From CAYNHF01 sp964397045 (GTDB lineage: Bacteria > Actinomycetota > Acidimicrobiia > Spongiisociales > UBA5794), in the NCBI GenBank assembly GCA_964397045.1, contig CAYNHF010000006.1:62001-126000 (forward strand): a DNA stretch of 64,000 nt, written 5' to 3'. The notes beneath the pieces were generated by a model. The model saw only the letters and a list, made by a program, of their open reading frames with translations, made no database searches and was not told the DNA's origin. Within the stretch, counting starts at the first letter, position 1, and every line of letters begins with the position of its first letter. The position numbers were made by a program, and so were the translations under genes. Shown here piece by piece: positions 1 to 8,383 of the stretch.

Positions 1-43
1 ACCGAGCCGGTAGCCTGATGGCCGTCACATCGAGAGGAGTGTC

Positions 44-808
44 ATGAGCCTGGTGGACTATGTGCTGGAGGGTGACGTTGCCCGGATCACGTTGAACCGT
101 CCGCCGGTGAACGCGCTCAACTCGGAGCTGACCTCGGACATCGCGGCGGCGCTGACGCTTGCCACGGACCCTGGGGTGCGAGCAGTAGTCATTCACGGCA
201 ACCGCCACTTCGCCGCAGGGGCAGACATCACACGGTTCGTGGACTCGTTCGATTCGGAAGAGGAGCTGCAAGCTTCGGAGGTGGCCGCGGTTGCCCACCA
301 GTTGGAGCAGCTCCAGAAGCCGGTTATCGCGGCAATCTGTGGGTATGCCCTCGGTGGTGGGCTCGAACTCGCCATGGGGGCCGACTTCCGATACGTCGCC
401 GACGACGCCAGAGTTGGACAGCCCGAGATTCTGCTCGGCCTCATTCCCGGGGCAGGCGGAACCCAGCGGCTCCCACGGCTCATCGGCTACCAGGCGGCCA
501 AACGGCTGAACATGTCGGGCCGGCACGTGCCGGCCGCCGAGGCGCTCGACCTCGGGATTGCAGATCTGGTGGTGCCTGCCGACCAACTGATCGAGCGTGC
601 GATGGAAGATGCCACTAGGTGGGCAGCCGGCCCCACCCGTGCGTACGCTGCGTTGAAGCGTGCGATGGCGGACGGGTACGGTCGACCCATGGAAGAGGCG
701 CTGGGTGTCGAACGAGCTGCATTCAACGATTGCTTTCGTACTCGGGACGCCAAGGCAGGCATTCTGGCGTTCATCGATAAGGGAACCCCCGAGTTCACCG
801 GAACGTAG
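44..808 (+). CDS. enoyl-CoA hydratase/isomerase family protein
   Basis: Crotonase-fold protein of 254 residues, the normal length for single-domain enoyl-CoA hydratases, which hydrate trans-2-enoyl-CoA during fatty-acid or amino-acid breakdown. The oxyanion-hole segments AGADI (58-62) and GGGLELA (104-110) are intact. Both glutamates expected of true hydratases are present, E108 and E128 (in QPEI), so hydratase activity is more likely than a non-hydratase crotonase. The ATG is preceded by GAGGAG at 34-39. No beta-oxidation partner lies within view on this side, so the substrate cannot be set. The downstream gene is 71 bp away on the same strand. Confidence 0.88.
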   Translation: MSLVDYVLEGDVARITLNRPPVNALNSELTSDIAAALTLATDPGVRAVVIHGNRHFAAGADITRFVDSFDSEEELQASEVAAVAHQLEQLQKPVIAAICGYALGGGLELAMGADFRYVADDARVGQPEILLGLIPGAGGTQRLPRLIGYQAAKRLNMSGRHVPAAEALDLGIADLVVPADQLIERAMEDATRWAAGPTRAYAALKRAMADGYGRPMEEALGVERAAFNDCFRTRDAKAGILAFIDKGTPEFTGT

Positions 809-879
809 CAGGGTGACGCCGCGGCGCGGGCTGGCGCAGACTCGACGCCTACGCGGGGAACGCCGTTACGCTCGCGCCG

Positions 880-2019
880 ATGGACACCGTGGACGTGCTG
901 GTTTGGGTGCGCAGGGTCGGGCTCGCCGTGCTCGGCCTTGTCGCTCTCGTCTATCTGGCCGGAATCTGGCACTACTCCAACGTCATCGAGGAACGCCTGC
1001 TCATACCCGAGGGGGTTGTCACCGAACCTCGCTTCCAGGTGGTGTCCGTCGATGATGCCCGTGTCATCTTGCAGCGCAACGAGGACACAGAGCGTGAGGG
1101 CGTGTGGGGGCTCTCCGGTCCGAATGGCTACGGCCGTATCTCGAGCGTTCTGGCAGTCGGCGGCAACGACGTGGAACGTGCTTTCGTCGTGCTCGATGGT
1201 ACTTTCGAGCCCGGTGACGCCGTCGGCATCGACCAGTACGCCCATCAGGGTGATCCGCTTACGGCGCTCGACATTCCGTTCGAGGAGGTCCGGGTCGCGG
1301 GTGAGCGGGGCGTCAACCCGGCGTGGGTGATCGAAGGCCGCCGGGATACTTGGGTCGTGATTGTGCACGACAAGGGCACAGACGAGCGGCGCCAGGCACT
1401 CCGCGTGCTGCCTCCGCTGCGCGAGGCCGGCTATCCGGTCCTCGTCGCGAGCTATCGAAACGACGAGGGAGCGGCCCCCAGTGAATCCGGACGCCTGGCA
1501 TGGGGACTGGAGGAGTGGGCAGATGTGGAAGCGGCGGTGCGCTTTGCCCAGACGCGAGGAGCCGAAGAGTTCGTACTCGTCGGCTACGGCATGGGGGCAG
1601 AAATCGCCTCGATGTTCCTTCACGAGTCTGAGCTTGCGGGGCAAGTGGTGGGCGTGGTGTTCGATGCACCAACCCTCGATCCGGTTGCGCTGATCGACGA
1701 CGGCATCCCATGGCTGTTTGCCGGCGGCGCCAGGGCCATTGCGGGTGTGCGGTTCGGTATGGCGTGGGATGAACTCGACCAGGTAGCACGGGTCGACGAG
1801 TTCGACCCATCGATACCCATCTTGCTCATGCACGGCGCCATCGACGCGACAGCACCGGTACGAGTCAGCGACGAGTTCGCGGCGGCTGCGGCGCATGTGC
1901 AGTACGAGCGGCTTGCCGACGCTGACCACATGTACGCGTGGAATGTCGGCCCGGTTGCCTACGAGGGTGCATTGGTCCGGTTTGCCGACTCGGTGGCAAC
2001 CACGTCGCCAACCTCTTGA
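880..2019 (+). CDS. membrane-anchored alpha/beta hydrolase fold protein lacking the nucleophile serine
   Basis: 379 residues. One N-terminal membrane helix (about 12-30) is followed by an alpha/beta-hydrolase domain outside the membrane. The nucleophile elbow, normally G-x-S-x-G, reads GYGMG. Residue 237 is glycine (GGC at 1588-1590), one base change from AGC serine. A plausible acid (Asp in HGAIDATAP) and a plausible histidine (DADHMYAW) remain. It may be a catalytically dead scaffold, a non-serine variant, or carry a point mutation. No good ribosome-binding site precedes the ATG. The family is clear but the function is not. Confidence 0.72.
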   Translation: MDTVDVLVWVRRVGLAVLGLVALVYLAGIWHYSNVIEERLLIPEGVVTEPRFQVVSVDDARVILQRNEDTEREGVWGLSGPNGYGRISSVLAVGGNDVERAFVVLDGTFEPGDAVGIDQYAHQGDPLTALDIPFEEVRVAGERGVNPAWVIEGRRDTWVVIVHDKGTDERRQALRVLPPLREAGYPVLVASYRNDEGAAPSESGRLAWGLEEWADVEAAVRFAQTRGAEEFVLVGYGMGAEIASMFLHESELAGQVVGVVFDAPTLDPVALIDDGIPWLFAGGARAIAGVRFGMAWDELDQVARVDEFDPSIPILLMHGAIDATAPVRVSDEFAAAAAHVQYERLADADHMYAWNVGPVAYEGALVRFADSVATTSPTS

Positions 2020-2111
2020 CCCCGGCGGGCGCGGCTCACCCCTCGGGCTTCGCTGCCCACCGCAACAGGCGCTTCGCTACGATCTGGTGACGCCGCAACC
2101 AGGAGTACGCC

Positions 2112-2540
2112 CTGACTGAATACCGAGTCGAGAAGTCGATTGCCGCCTCCCCCGGCACGATCTGGCAGATCCTGATCGACGCCCCCATCTATGCAGAGTG
2201 GAATCCCGCCGTGCAGGAGATCGAGGGAGTGATCGCTCCCGGCGAGAAACTCAAGCTGACCGCGACGGTCAACCCTGGTCGTTCCTTCCCGCTCAAAGTC
2301 ACCGAGTTCACTCCACCGAAGTCGATGACCTGGACCGGAGGAATGCCACTTGGCATGTTCAAGGGGGTGCGGACCTTCACACTCGATCCCCAGGCGGATG
2401 AAACCACCACATTCACCATGCACGAGGCGTATGACGGGTGGATGGCGGGACCGATGACGAGCAGGATGCCGGACCTCACCGAGTCATTCGAGCAGTTCGC
2501 GACCGGGCTCAAGGCGAAGGCTGAAGGCGGCCGGGGTTAG
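2112..2540 (+). CDS. SRPBCC (START/Bet v1-like) family protein, probable CTG start
   Basis: About 142 residues of the helix-grip SRPBCC fold, small proteins that hold a hydrophobic ligand in a cavity. The N-terminal strand and helix (TEYRVEKSIAAS, then PGTIWQIL) are encoded upstream of the first ATG/GTG/TTG in frame, which is a GTG at 2211 that would delete this essential part. The frame is closed by TGA at 2088-2090. The only initiator-like codon between is CTG at 2112, preceded by AGGAG at 2101-2105 with a 6-nt gap. CTG is therefore chosen as start. The gene converges on the alcohol dehydrogenase and overlaps its end by 4 bp. Ligand unknown. Confidence 0.78.
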   Translation: MTEYRVEKSIAASPGTIWQILIDAPIYAEWNPAVQEIEGVIAPGEKLKLTATVNPGRSFPLKVTEFTPPKSMTWTGGMPLGMFKGVRTFTLDPQADETTTFTMHEAYDGWMAGPMTSRMPDLTESFEQFATGLKAKAEGGRG

Positions 2541-3646
2541 TCGGTGGCGGATTGGGGCTCGATAACGGTGCGAATCCCCGGTCCGTAGCCTTCCATCGCG
2601 TCCATCACGCGGTTCACCCCAACCGCGTCGAGCGGAATTCGCCCGGTCACTACCCGATCGAGCGAGAGTCGACCGGCCTCAGCGATGGCGAAGACTTCAT
2701 GGATTTCTTCGAGCAGGTGATCGTTGGAGCCGATCAGTTCGACCTCGCGAGTGATGAGATCGGCAAACGGGTCGAGCGCCGTGGTGCCGTGAGTCAGTCC
2801 AACCGAGACGACTCGCCCACCGGGTGGGGCGGCGTCGATCGCGGTCCGCAACACGTCGAGTGATCCCACGAGGTCGAGCGCAACGTCAGCTCCGCCGGCT
2901 TCGCGCAGCACTTCTCCGGCACGATCTGAGAAGATTGGAGCGGCGCCGAGGTCTGCCGCGGTGGCGAGCCGAATCTCGTCGATGTCCACGGCAAACACAT
3001 GAACCGCACCCAGGGCACTCGCCAGCTGCACCGCCGACATGCCGAGGCCACCAACACCGAAAACCGCCACCGATTGACCTGGCTCGAGGCGACCCTGGTG
3101 GAGTGCGTGGAGGGCGGTGGCGGTGGAGCACATCATCACCGCGGCATGGGGGGTGGGGATCACATCCGGAATCGGAACCGCATTGCGGGCAGGCACGGTG
3201 ATCGTGTCTGCGAACCCACCCTGTCTGGTGACACCGAGCATGTCGTAGGTTTCGCAGAACTGCTCGCCGTATCGTTCGCACCGCACGCAGGTACCGCAGC
3301 TGATCACGTAGTGCAGCGCCACTCTGGTGCCGATGAGCTGGTTTGAGACACCCTCGCCGACGGCGGTGATCGTGCCCGCGGTCTCGTGACCCGGCACCAC
3401 CGGCAACGTGTCGAGCTCGCGGAGTCCGCTGCGGTAGTGGACGTCGGAGTGGCAAATGCCTGCGGCTTCGACGCTGAGCTGGACCTCACCGGGGCCCGGC
3501 GGAACGGTTGGCGCATCGACGAATTCCAGCGGATTGCCTGCCCGGGTGAGTTGCAGTGCTCGCGTGATGACCTCCTCGGCGTGTCCCAGCGTACGCGATC
3601 GATGCGGTCGTCCCGCCGCCGCCGTCGCTCGGTCCGTATGGGACAC
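2537..3646 (-). CDS. zinc-dependent alcohol dehydrogenase
   Basis: Medium-chain dehydrogenase/reductase oxidising an alcohol or reducing an aldehyde with NAD(P). Visible are the catalytic zinc site (GICHSDVH and GHETAG), four structural-zinc cysteines in the spacing C-x2-C-x2-C-x7-C (CGTCVRC...C), and the Rossmann motif GVGGLG. The longest frame begins at GTG 3646, but conserved similarity only begins about 27 residues in (ITRALQLTRAG). A GAGGAGG just before that point has no standard start at a usable distance, so the exact start is uncertain. Its 5' end is 7 bp from the divergent cysteine desulfurase. Substrate not predictable. Confidence 0.85.
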   Translation of the reverse strand: MSHTDRATAAAGRPHRSRTLGHAEEVITRALQLTRAGNPLEFVDAPTVPPGPGEVQLSVEAAGICHSDVHYRSGLRELDTLPVVPGHETAGTITAVGEGVSNQLIGTRVALHYVISCGTCVRCERYGEQFCETYDMLGVTRQGGFADTITVPARNAVPIPDVIPTPHAAVMMCSTATALHALHQGRLEPGQSVAVFGVGGLGMSAVQLASALGAVHVFAVDIDEIRLATAADLGAAPIFSDRAGEVLREAGGADVALDLVGSLDVLRTAIDAAPPGGRVVSVGLTHGTTALDPFADLITREVELIGSNDHLLEEIHEVFAIAEAGRLSLDRVVTGRIPLDAVGVNRVMDAMEGYGPGIRTVIEPQSATD

Positions 3647-3653
3647 TTACTGC

Positions 3654-4790
3654 ATGCTGTACCTCGATCACGCCGCGACGACGCCACTTCGTCCGGAGGC
3701 AAGGGCGGCCGCCGAGCCTTTCCTCGATGCCGATTTTGGGAATCCCTCGGGGGTGCATGGAATCTCGCGCCGCGCCAAGAACGCGGTGGAGGCCGCCCGC
3801 GAACAGGCTGCCGCGCTGCTTGGAGCGTCCCATCCGCTCGAGATCGTATTCACCGGCGGCGGGACCGAAGCAGACAATCTCGCCGTCGCAGGAGCCGCCC
3901 TGGCGGCAGCGGGTCGCCGTGGGGTGGTGACGAGCGCAGTCGAGCACAAGGCAGTGCTCGACACGGCCGACTTCGTGTCCCGCCTCGAGGGCCGGATTGA
4001 GATCGTCGGCGTAGACGAAGCAGGACTTGTCGACCCGGAGCGTTTGGCAGGCGCGGTGAGCGATGACACTGCGGTGGCTTCCGTCATGCTGGCGAACAAC
4101 GAGGTGGGCACCATCCAGCCGGTACCCGAGATAGCAGCCGCCGTCCACGGCCGCGATCGCCGGGTGCTGGTGCACACCGATGCTGTGCAGGCATTCATTT
4201 CCGAGCCGGTCGCAGTGTCGACCACTGGAGCAGATCTGATAGCGCTCGCTGCGCACAAGTTTGGAGGGCCCAAGGGCGTGGGCTTGCTGTACGTGCGAAA
4301 CGGAGTCGAACTCGAGCCGCTCATCCACGGCGGCGGTCAGGAACTCGGCCGCCGTTCGGGTACCCACAACGTGGCAGGCATCATTGCGATGGTGGCTGCG
4401 ATGCAGGCGGCCGCGGAGGATCGGGAGGGCTTCCGAGGTCGAGTGGCGGCTGCTCGGGACCGGTTCGAAGAGGTGCTGCTCGACAAGCTGCCGGGGGTGA
4501 CCGCGACGGCAGCCGGCGCACCGCGTCTGGTGCAACACAGCCACCTGCGATTTCCCGGCATGCGGAGCGAGACGATGCTGATTCGGCTGGATGCCGCAGG
4601 GATCGCGGCTGCCGCCGGTTCGGCGTGTCAGTCGGGAGCGATCGAACCTTCTCATGTGCTCGCCGCGATGGGTTTCAGTCCTGAAGAAGCCGCGGAGTGC
4701 GTCCGGTTCACCTTCGGCTGGCCCAACGTAGCCGCCGACGGAGAACGGGCCGCGCTGGCGGTGATTGATGTGGCCGGAGCGATGCGATGA
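3654..4790 (+). CDS. cysteine desulfurase (IscS/NifS class)
   Basis: PLP enzyme of 378 residues that moves sulfur from cysteine onto its own active-site cysteine for Fe-S clusters or tRNA thiolation. The protein opens with MLYLDHAATTPLRPEA, the typical family start, so ATG 3654 is preferred over upstream in-frame starts. The PLP lysine lies in AHKFGGPKG, and the persulfide cysteine in GSACQSGAIEPSH near the C terminus. It overlaps mnmA by 4 bp (ATGA). This coupling suggests it supplies sulfur to MnmA, as known for many bacteria. Confidence 0.93.
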   Translation: MLYLDHAATTPLRPEARAAAEPFLDADFGNPSGVHGISRRAKNAVEAAREQAAALLGASHPLEIVFTGGGTEADNLAVAGAALAAAGRRGVVTSAVEHKAVLDTADFVSRLEGRIEIVGVDEAGLVDPERLAGAVSDDTAVASVMLANNEVGTIQPVPEIAAAVHGRDRRVLVHTDAVQAFISEPVAVSTTGADLIALAAHKFGGPKGVGLLYVRNGVELEPLIHGGGQELGRRSGTHNVAGIIAMVAAMQAAAEDREGFRGRVAAARDRFEEVLLDKLPGVTATAAGAPRLVQHSHLRFPGMRSETMLIRLDAAGIAAAAGSACQSGAIEPSHVLAAMGFSPEEAAECVRFTFGWPNVAADGERAALAVIDVAGAMR

Positions 4791-5866
4791 GCCCCAAGCC
4801 GCGCGCCCTCGTGGCCATGTCGGGCGGCGTGGACAGTTCGGTAGCTGCCGCGCTGATGCTGGAGAGCGGTTACGACGTGGTCGGAGTGACTCTGAAGCAG
4901 TGGGAGGGACCGAAGGGCGAGATGCCCACCGCCGGATGTTGCACTGTCGCGGACGCCGAGGATGCCCGCCGTGCCGCGGCCCAGCTCGACATCCCGTACT
5001 ACGTGCTCGACTACGTCGACGAGTTTCGCACCGCGGTGGTAGATCGGTTCGGAGAGGCATACCTGGAGGGTCGCACGCCCAACCCCTGCATCGAGTGCAA
5101 CCGTCGCGTCCGCTTCCACGCACTCTTCGACCGCACCCAGGAGTTGGGGTGCGACGTACTCGTGACCGGACACCACGCCCGCGTGAAGCGACGCAATGGA
5201 GAATTCCGCCTCCTCAAGGCCGTCGACGCAGGCAAGGACCAGTCCTATGTACTGCACATGCTGGGGCAGACGGAGCTGGCAAGGATTCGGCTCCCGGTCG
5301 GCGAGATGACCAAGGCCGCGGTCCGGGAAAGAGCAGCGGAACTCGGCTTGCGAACGGCAGACAAGCCAGACTCGCAGGACATCTGCTTCGTCGGCAATGG
5401 TGATTATCGCGACTTCCTTCGCGAATACTTCCCGGAAGCAGCGCAACCCGGCATGGTGGTGGATACGCAGGGTGAGATCCTCGGATCTCACGCAGGCACG
5501 GTGGATTTCACCATCGGCCAGCGAAAAGGTCTTGGCGTTGCCCTCGGAGAGCCCCGGTACGTCGTTGACATCAACCCGAAGAGCGCGACCGTCGTGATCG
5601 GGCGCAAGGCTGAGCTCCTCGTCGCCGGCTGTGTGGTGACCGACGGGAGCCTGGTGGCGGACGACGCGGTGTTGCCTGCGGCGGTCGAGGTGAAGGTGCG
5701 CTACCGGGCCGAGCCGGTGCCGGCGCAGGCCACGGTGGGAGAAGAAGGTTCCTGGCAAGTCATGTTTGACCAACCACAGGATGGGATCGCTCCGGGTCAG
5801 GCCGCAGTGTTGTACGCAGGAGACGAGGTCCTGGGCGGGGGGACCATTGCCGAGGCAATCCGTTGA
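4787..5866 (+). CDS. mnmA: tRNA-specific 2-thiouridylase MnmA
   Basis: 359 residues. Makes 2-thiouridine at wobble position 34 of Lys, Glu and Gln tRNAs using ATP and persulfide sulfur. The PP-loop ATP site is SGGVDSS near residue 10. The two catalytic cysteines of the family are in NPCIECNR and SQDICFVG. The C-terminal beta-barrel (VGQRKGLG-type region and beyond) is full length. Start is ATG in a 4-bp overlap with the desulfurase gene. Since tRNA-Glu and tRNA-Gln genes also lie in this window, some of its likely substrates are local, though both seen here have CTN anticodons that MnmA does not need to modify. Confidence 0.95.
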   Translation: MSPKPRALVAMSGGVDSSVAAALMLESGYDVVGVTLKQWEGPKGEMPTAGCCTVADAEDARRAAAQLDIPYYVLDYVDEFRTAVVDRFGEAYLEGRTPNPCIECNRRVRFHALFDRTQELGCDVLVTGHHARVKRRNGEFRLLKAVDAGKDQSYVLHMLGQTELARIRLPVGEMTKAAVRERAAELGLRTADKPDSQDICFVGNGDYRDFLREYFPEAAQPGMVVDTQGEILGSHAGTVDFTIGQRKGLGVALGEPRYVVDINPKSATVVIGRKAELLVAGCVVTDGSLVADDAVLPAAVEVKVRYRAEPVPAQATVGEEGSWQVMFDQPQDGIAPGQAAVLYAGDEVLGGGTIAEAIR

Positions 5867-5878
5867 TCGGGGCCACCG

Positions 5879-7906
5879 TTGACGAGTGAACACACGGCAA
5901 CGCGAGCCGCCGAACTGCGCGACCAGATCCACCGCGCCAACTACAGATACCACGCGCTCGACGACCCCGAGATCGCGGACGCCGAGTACGACACCCTGGT
6001 ACGCGAACTGATCGCTCTGGAGACGGCGCACCCGGAACTGGTGACTCCGGACTCTCCGACCCAGCGAGTTGGGGGTCCGGTCAGCGGTGCGTTCGCACCC
6101 GTCGCGCACCGCGAGCGGATGTTCTCGCTGGACAACATCGAATCCGCCGCCGAACTGGAGTCCTGGATCTCGCGACTGGCCCGAGTCCTCGGCCATGAAC
6201 CGGCCGGCTTTGCGACGGAACTGAAGATCGACGGACTAGCCGTATCTCTCACCTATGCAGATGGATTGCTCATCCAGGGGGCGACCCGGGGCGACGGGGT
6301 CACCGGAGAGGACATCACTGCCAACGTACGGACGATCGAAGGCATCCCGCTGCGTCTCCAGGGGGAGGCACCACCGTTGTTGGAGGTCCGCGGCGAGATC
6401 TACCTGCCGCTCACGGAGTTCGAAGCGCTCAACCGGCGTCAGGCAGAGCTGGGGGAGCGGCCGTACATCAACCCGCGCAATACCGCAGCAGGCTCGGTTC
6501 GTCAGAAGGATCCTGCGATCACGGCTTCGCGGAACCTGGCGATCTGGGTCTACCAGCTCGGGTACGTCGAGGGTGGCCCTGTCTTGTCGAGCCACGTCGA
6601 GACGATGTCATGGCTGGGCGAGTTGGGGTTCAGGATCAACCCGAAGTCCCGCCTCATTTCGGACGGGCAAGGGGTGGTCCGGTACGTGGCTTCCGCACTC
6701 GCGGGCCGCCACGCCAACGATTACGAGATCGACGGGGTGGTGGTCAAACTGGACGCCCTGGCCGATCAGGCCGAACTCGGTTTCACCGCCAAAAGTCCGC
6801 GCTGGGCGATGGCCTACAAGTTCCCACCCGAGGAGCAGACCACTGTGCTCGCGGACATCCAGATCAACGTGGGTCGCACCGGTGCGGTGACGCCGTTTGC
6901 GGTTCTCGAGCCCGTGTTCGTGGGCGGCGTCACGGTGACGAACGCCACGTTGCACAACGAGGGCGAATTGCATCGTAAGGACGTGAGGATCGGCGACACC
7001 GTGATCGTGCGCCGCGCCGGCGACGTGATTCCCGAGGTGGTGGCTCCCGTGCGGTCGCGTCGACGCCGGGGCGCAAGGATCTGGCGGATGCCGCAGCGGT
7101 GCCCATTCTGTGGCAACCCGATCGTTCTACCCGAAGGCGAGGCGAAACACCGTTGCACGGGGGGCTATAGCTGTCCGAGCCGATTACGGGAGTACCTCTA
7201 CCACTTCGCCGGCCGCTCCGGGATGGATATCGAAGGCATGGGATATCAGACGGTGGATCTGCTGCTGAGCAAATCGCTCATCGAAGATCCGGCAGACATC
7301 TTCATTCTTGCCTATGACGATCTGATCCAATTCAAGGGCTGGGGCGAGCTTTCGGTCAACAAGTTGCTCGCGGCGATCGATGCCGCGCGAGATCGGCCGC
7401 TGGGTCGGCTACTCACGGCGCTCGGCATCCGGATGGTCGGTGGGACCGTGGCCCGGATTCTGGCTGCCGAGTTCGGCTCGCTCGATCGCTTGATGAACAC
7501 ATCGGTCGAGGAGATCTCAGCCATCGACGGCGTGGGTGCCGAGATCGCAGGTTCGGTGCGCGACTGGAGCAACCAACCCGAGAACGTCGAACTGGTCGGC
7601 AAGCTGCGCAACGCCGGGGTGCGGCTGGAGGACCCCGCGCTCGAGCCACAGCCGGGCGGTGATCTCCTTGCCGGGGTGACACTCGTCGTCACCGGGACCC
7701 TCGAAGGGTTCAGCCGGGACGAGGCCAAAGCCGCGGTGGAGTCTCGCGGCGGCAAGGTCACGGGATCGGTTTCGGGCCGGACCTCGGCCGTGGTGGCGGG
7801 AGCGTCACCCGGTACGAAGGTCACGAGAGCAGAACTGCTGGAAGTCCCGGTGCTCGACGAGGCGGCATTCGTTGAGCTGCTGGAGAGGGGATTCCCGCCC
7901 GACTGA
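5879..7906 (+). CDS. ligA: NAD+-dependent DNA ligase LigA
   Basis: 675 residues, full family length. Seals nicks in DNA during replication and repair using NAD+. Domains in order: Ia/adenylation with the AMP-accepting lysine in KIDG (116-119), OB fold, a four-cysteine zinc finger near 406-431 (CPFC ... C ... C), helix-hairpin-helix repeats, and a C-terminal BRCT domain from about 598. The start is TTG at 5879, 12 bp after mnmA, and matches the usual N terminus with the NYRYH region. It is probably co-transcribed with the desulfurase and mnmA. Confidence 0.96.
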   Translation: MTSEHTATRAAELRDQIHRANYRYHALDDPEIADAEYDTLVRELIALETAHPELVTPDSPTQRVGGPVSGAFAPVAHRERMFSLDNIESAAELESWISRLARVLGHEPAGFATELKIDGLAVSLTYADGLLIQGATRGDGVTGEDITANVRTIEGIPLRLQGEAPPLLEVRGEIYLPLTEFEALNRRQAELGERPYINPRNTAAGSVRQKDPAITASRNLAIWVYQLGYVEGGPVLSSHVETMSWLGELGFRINPKSRLISDGQGVVRYVASALAGRHANDYEIDGVVVKLDALADQAELGFTAKSPRWAMAYKFPPEEQTTVLADIQINVGRTGAVTPFAVLEPVFVGGVTVTNATLHNEGELHRKDVRIGDTVIVRRAGDVIPEVVAPVRSRRRRGARIWRMPQRCPFCGNPIVLPEGEAKHRCTGGYSCPSRLREYLYHFAGRSGMDIEGMGYQTVDLLLSKSLIEDPADIFILAYDDLIQFKGWGELSVNKLLAAIDAARDRPLGRLLTALGIRMVGGTVARILAAEFGSLDRLMNTSVEEISAIDGVGAEIAGSVRDWSNQPENVELVGKLRNAGVRLEDPALEPQPGGDLLAGVTLVVTGTLEGFSRDEAKAAVESRGGKVTGSVSGRTSAVVAGASPGTKVTRAELLEVPVLDEAAFVELLERGFPPD

Positions 7907-7922
7907 CCCGTTCGTTGGTCGG

Positions 7923-8324
7923 TCACTGCACGCGGAATGTCCAGCGGTAGGAGCCGGGGTCGGCGAAACCCGCGATACGTCGCCACTCGATCTCGATGGC
8001 GTGCACGCCGGGGGTCCATGCGGCAAACGTAGCGGTCGGTCCTGGAGCCCAGCGGTAGATCCCCGTCGGCTCGGTGAACGCGATTTCGGTGTCTGGAATC
8101 ACCACTCCGTCGATGGTGAGGACGATGGAGTAGCCGACCTGCATATCGATCAGCAGGTTCGTCTGCCGTTGCACGATTGCGCCGTCTGTGGGCTCAACGC
8201 GTTCTACGGGTCCGGGAAGCGCAGGCGCCGGGCTATCCGGAGTGAGGAGGACGGCAAACACCACGATCGCGGCCAGTGCGAGACCGAGGGCAAGGAAGAC
8301 GATGCGATACATGGTTGTGCTCAC
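7923..8324 (-). CDS. small membrane-anchored extracytoplasmic protein, unknown function
   Basis: 133 residues beginning at GTG 8324 (ATG at 8312 is an alternative). One N-terminal hydrophobic helix (about 8-27, no cleavage site or lipobox seen) is followed by a roughly 100-residue beta-rich domain. Landmarks are DGAIVQRQ, VLTIDGVVIP and a terminal PGSYRWTFRVQ, which looks like an immunoglobulin/fibronectin-type sandwich. It converges on ligA with a 16-bp gap. I do not recognise the family, and there is no catalytic signature. Confidence 0.65.
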   Translation of the reverse strand: MSTTMYRIVFLALGLALAAIVVFAVLLTPDSPAPALPGPVERVEPTDGAIVQRQTNLLIDMQVGYSIVLTIDGVVIPDTEIAFTEPTGIYRWAPGPTATFAAWTPGVHAIEIEWRRIAGFADPGSYRWTFRVQ

Positions 8325-8342
8325 GGCGCGGCATGTTACGTA

Positions 8343-8369
8343 CGTCTGCCTGCTGTGAGACGGCAGACG
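8343..8369. repeat. perfect 8-bp inverted repeat upstream of dapC
   Basis: CGTCTGCC (8343-8350) and its exact complement GGCAGACG (8362-8369) flank an 11-nt spacer, ending 14 bp before the dapC start and inside the divergent promoter region. It could be a regulator site or an RNA hairpin in the leader. Which one is not decided by the sequence. Confidence 0.45.
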
Positions 8370-8383
8370 ACTAGCGTTGCCGC

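Noticed and set aside
487..1929. Long minus-strand open frame of 480 codons over the hydrolase gene
   Set aside because: Arg/His-rich translation without family features; antisense to a recognisable gene; typical of GC-rich shadow frames.
3486..5123. Minus-strand frame of 545 codons over the desulfurase and mnmA
   Set aside because: Antisense to two well-supported genes and no protein family seen.
4652..6196. Minus-strand frame of 514 codons over mnmA and ligA
   Set aside because: Same reason; composition is that of a shadow frame.
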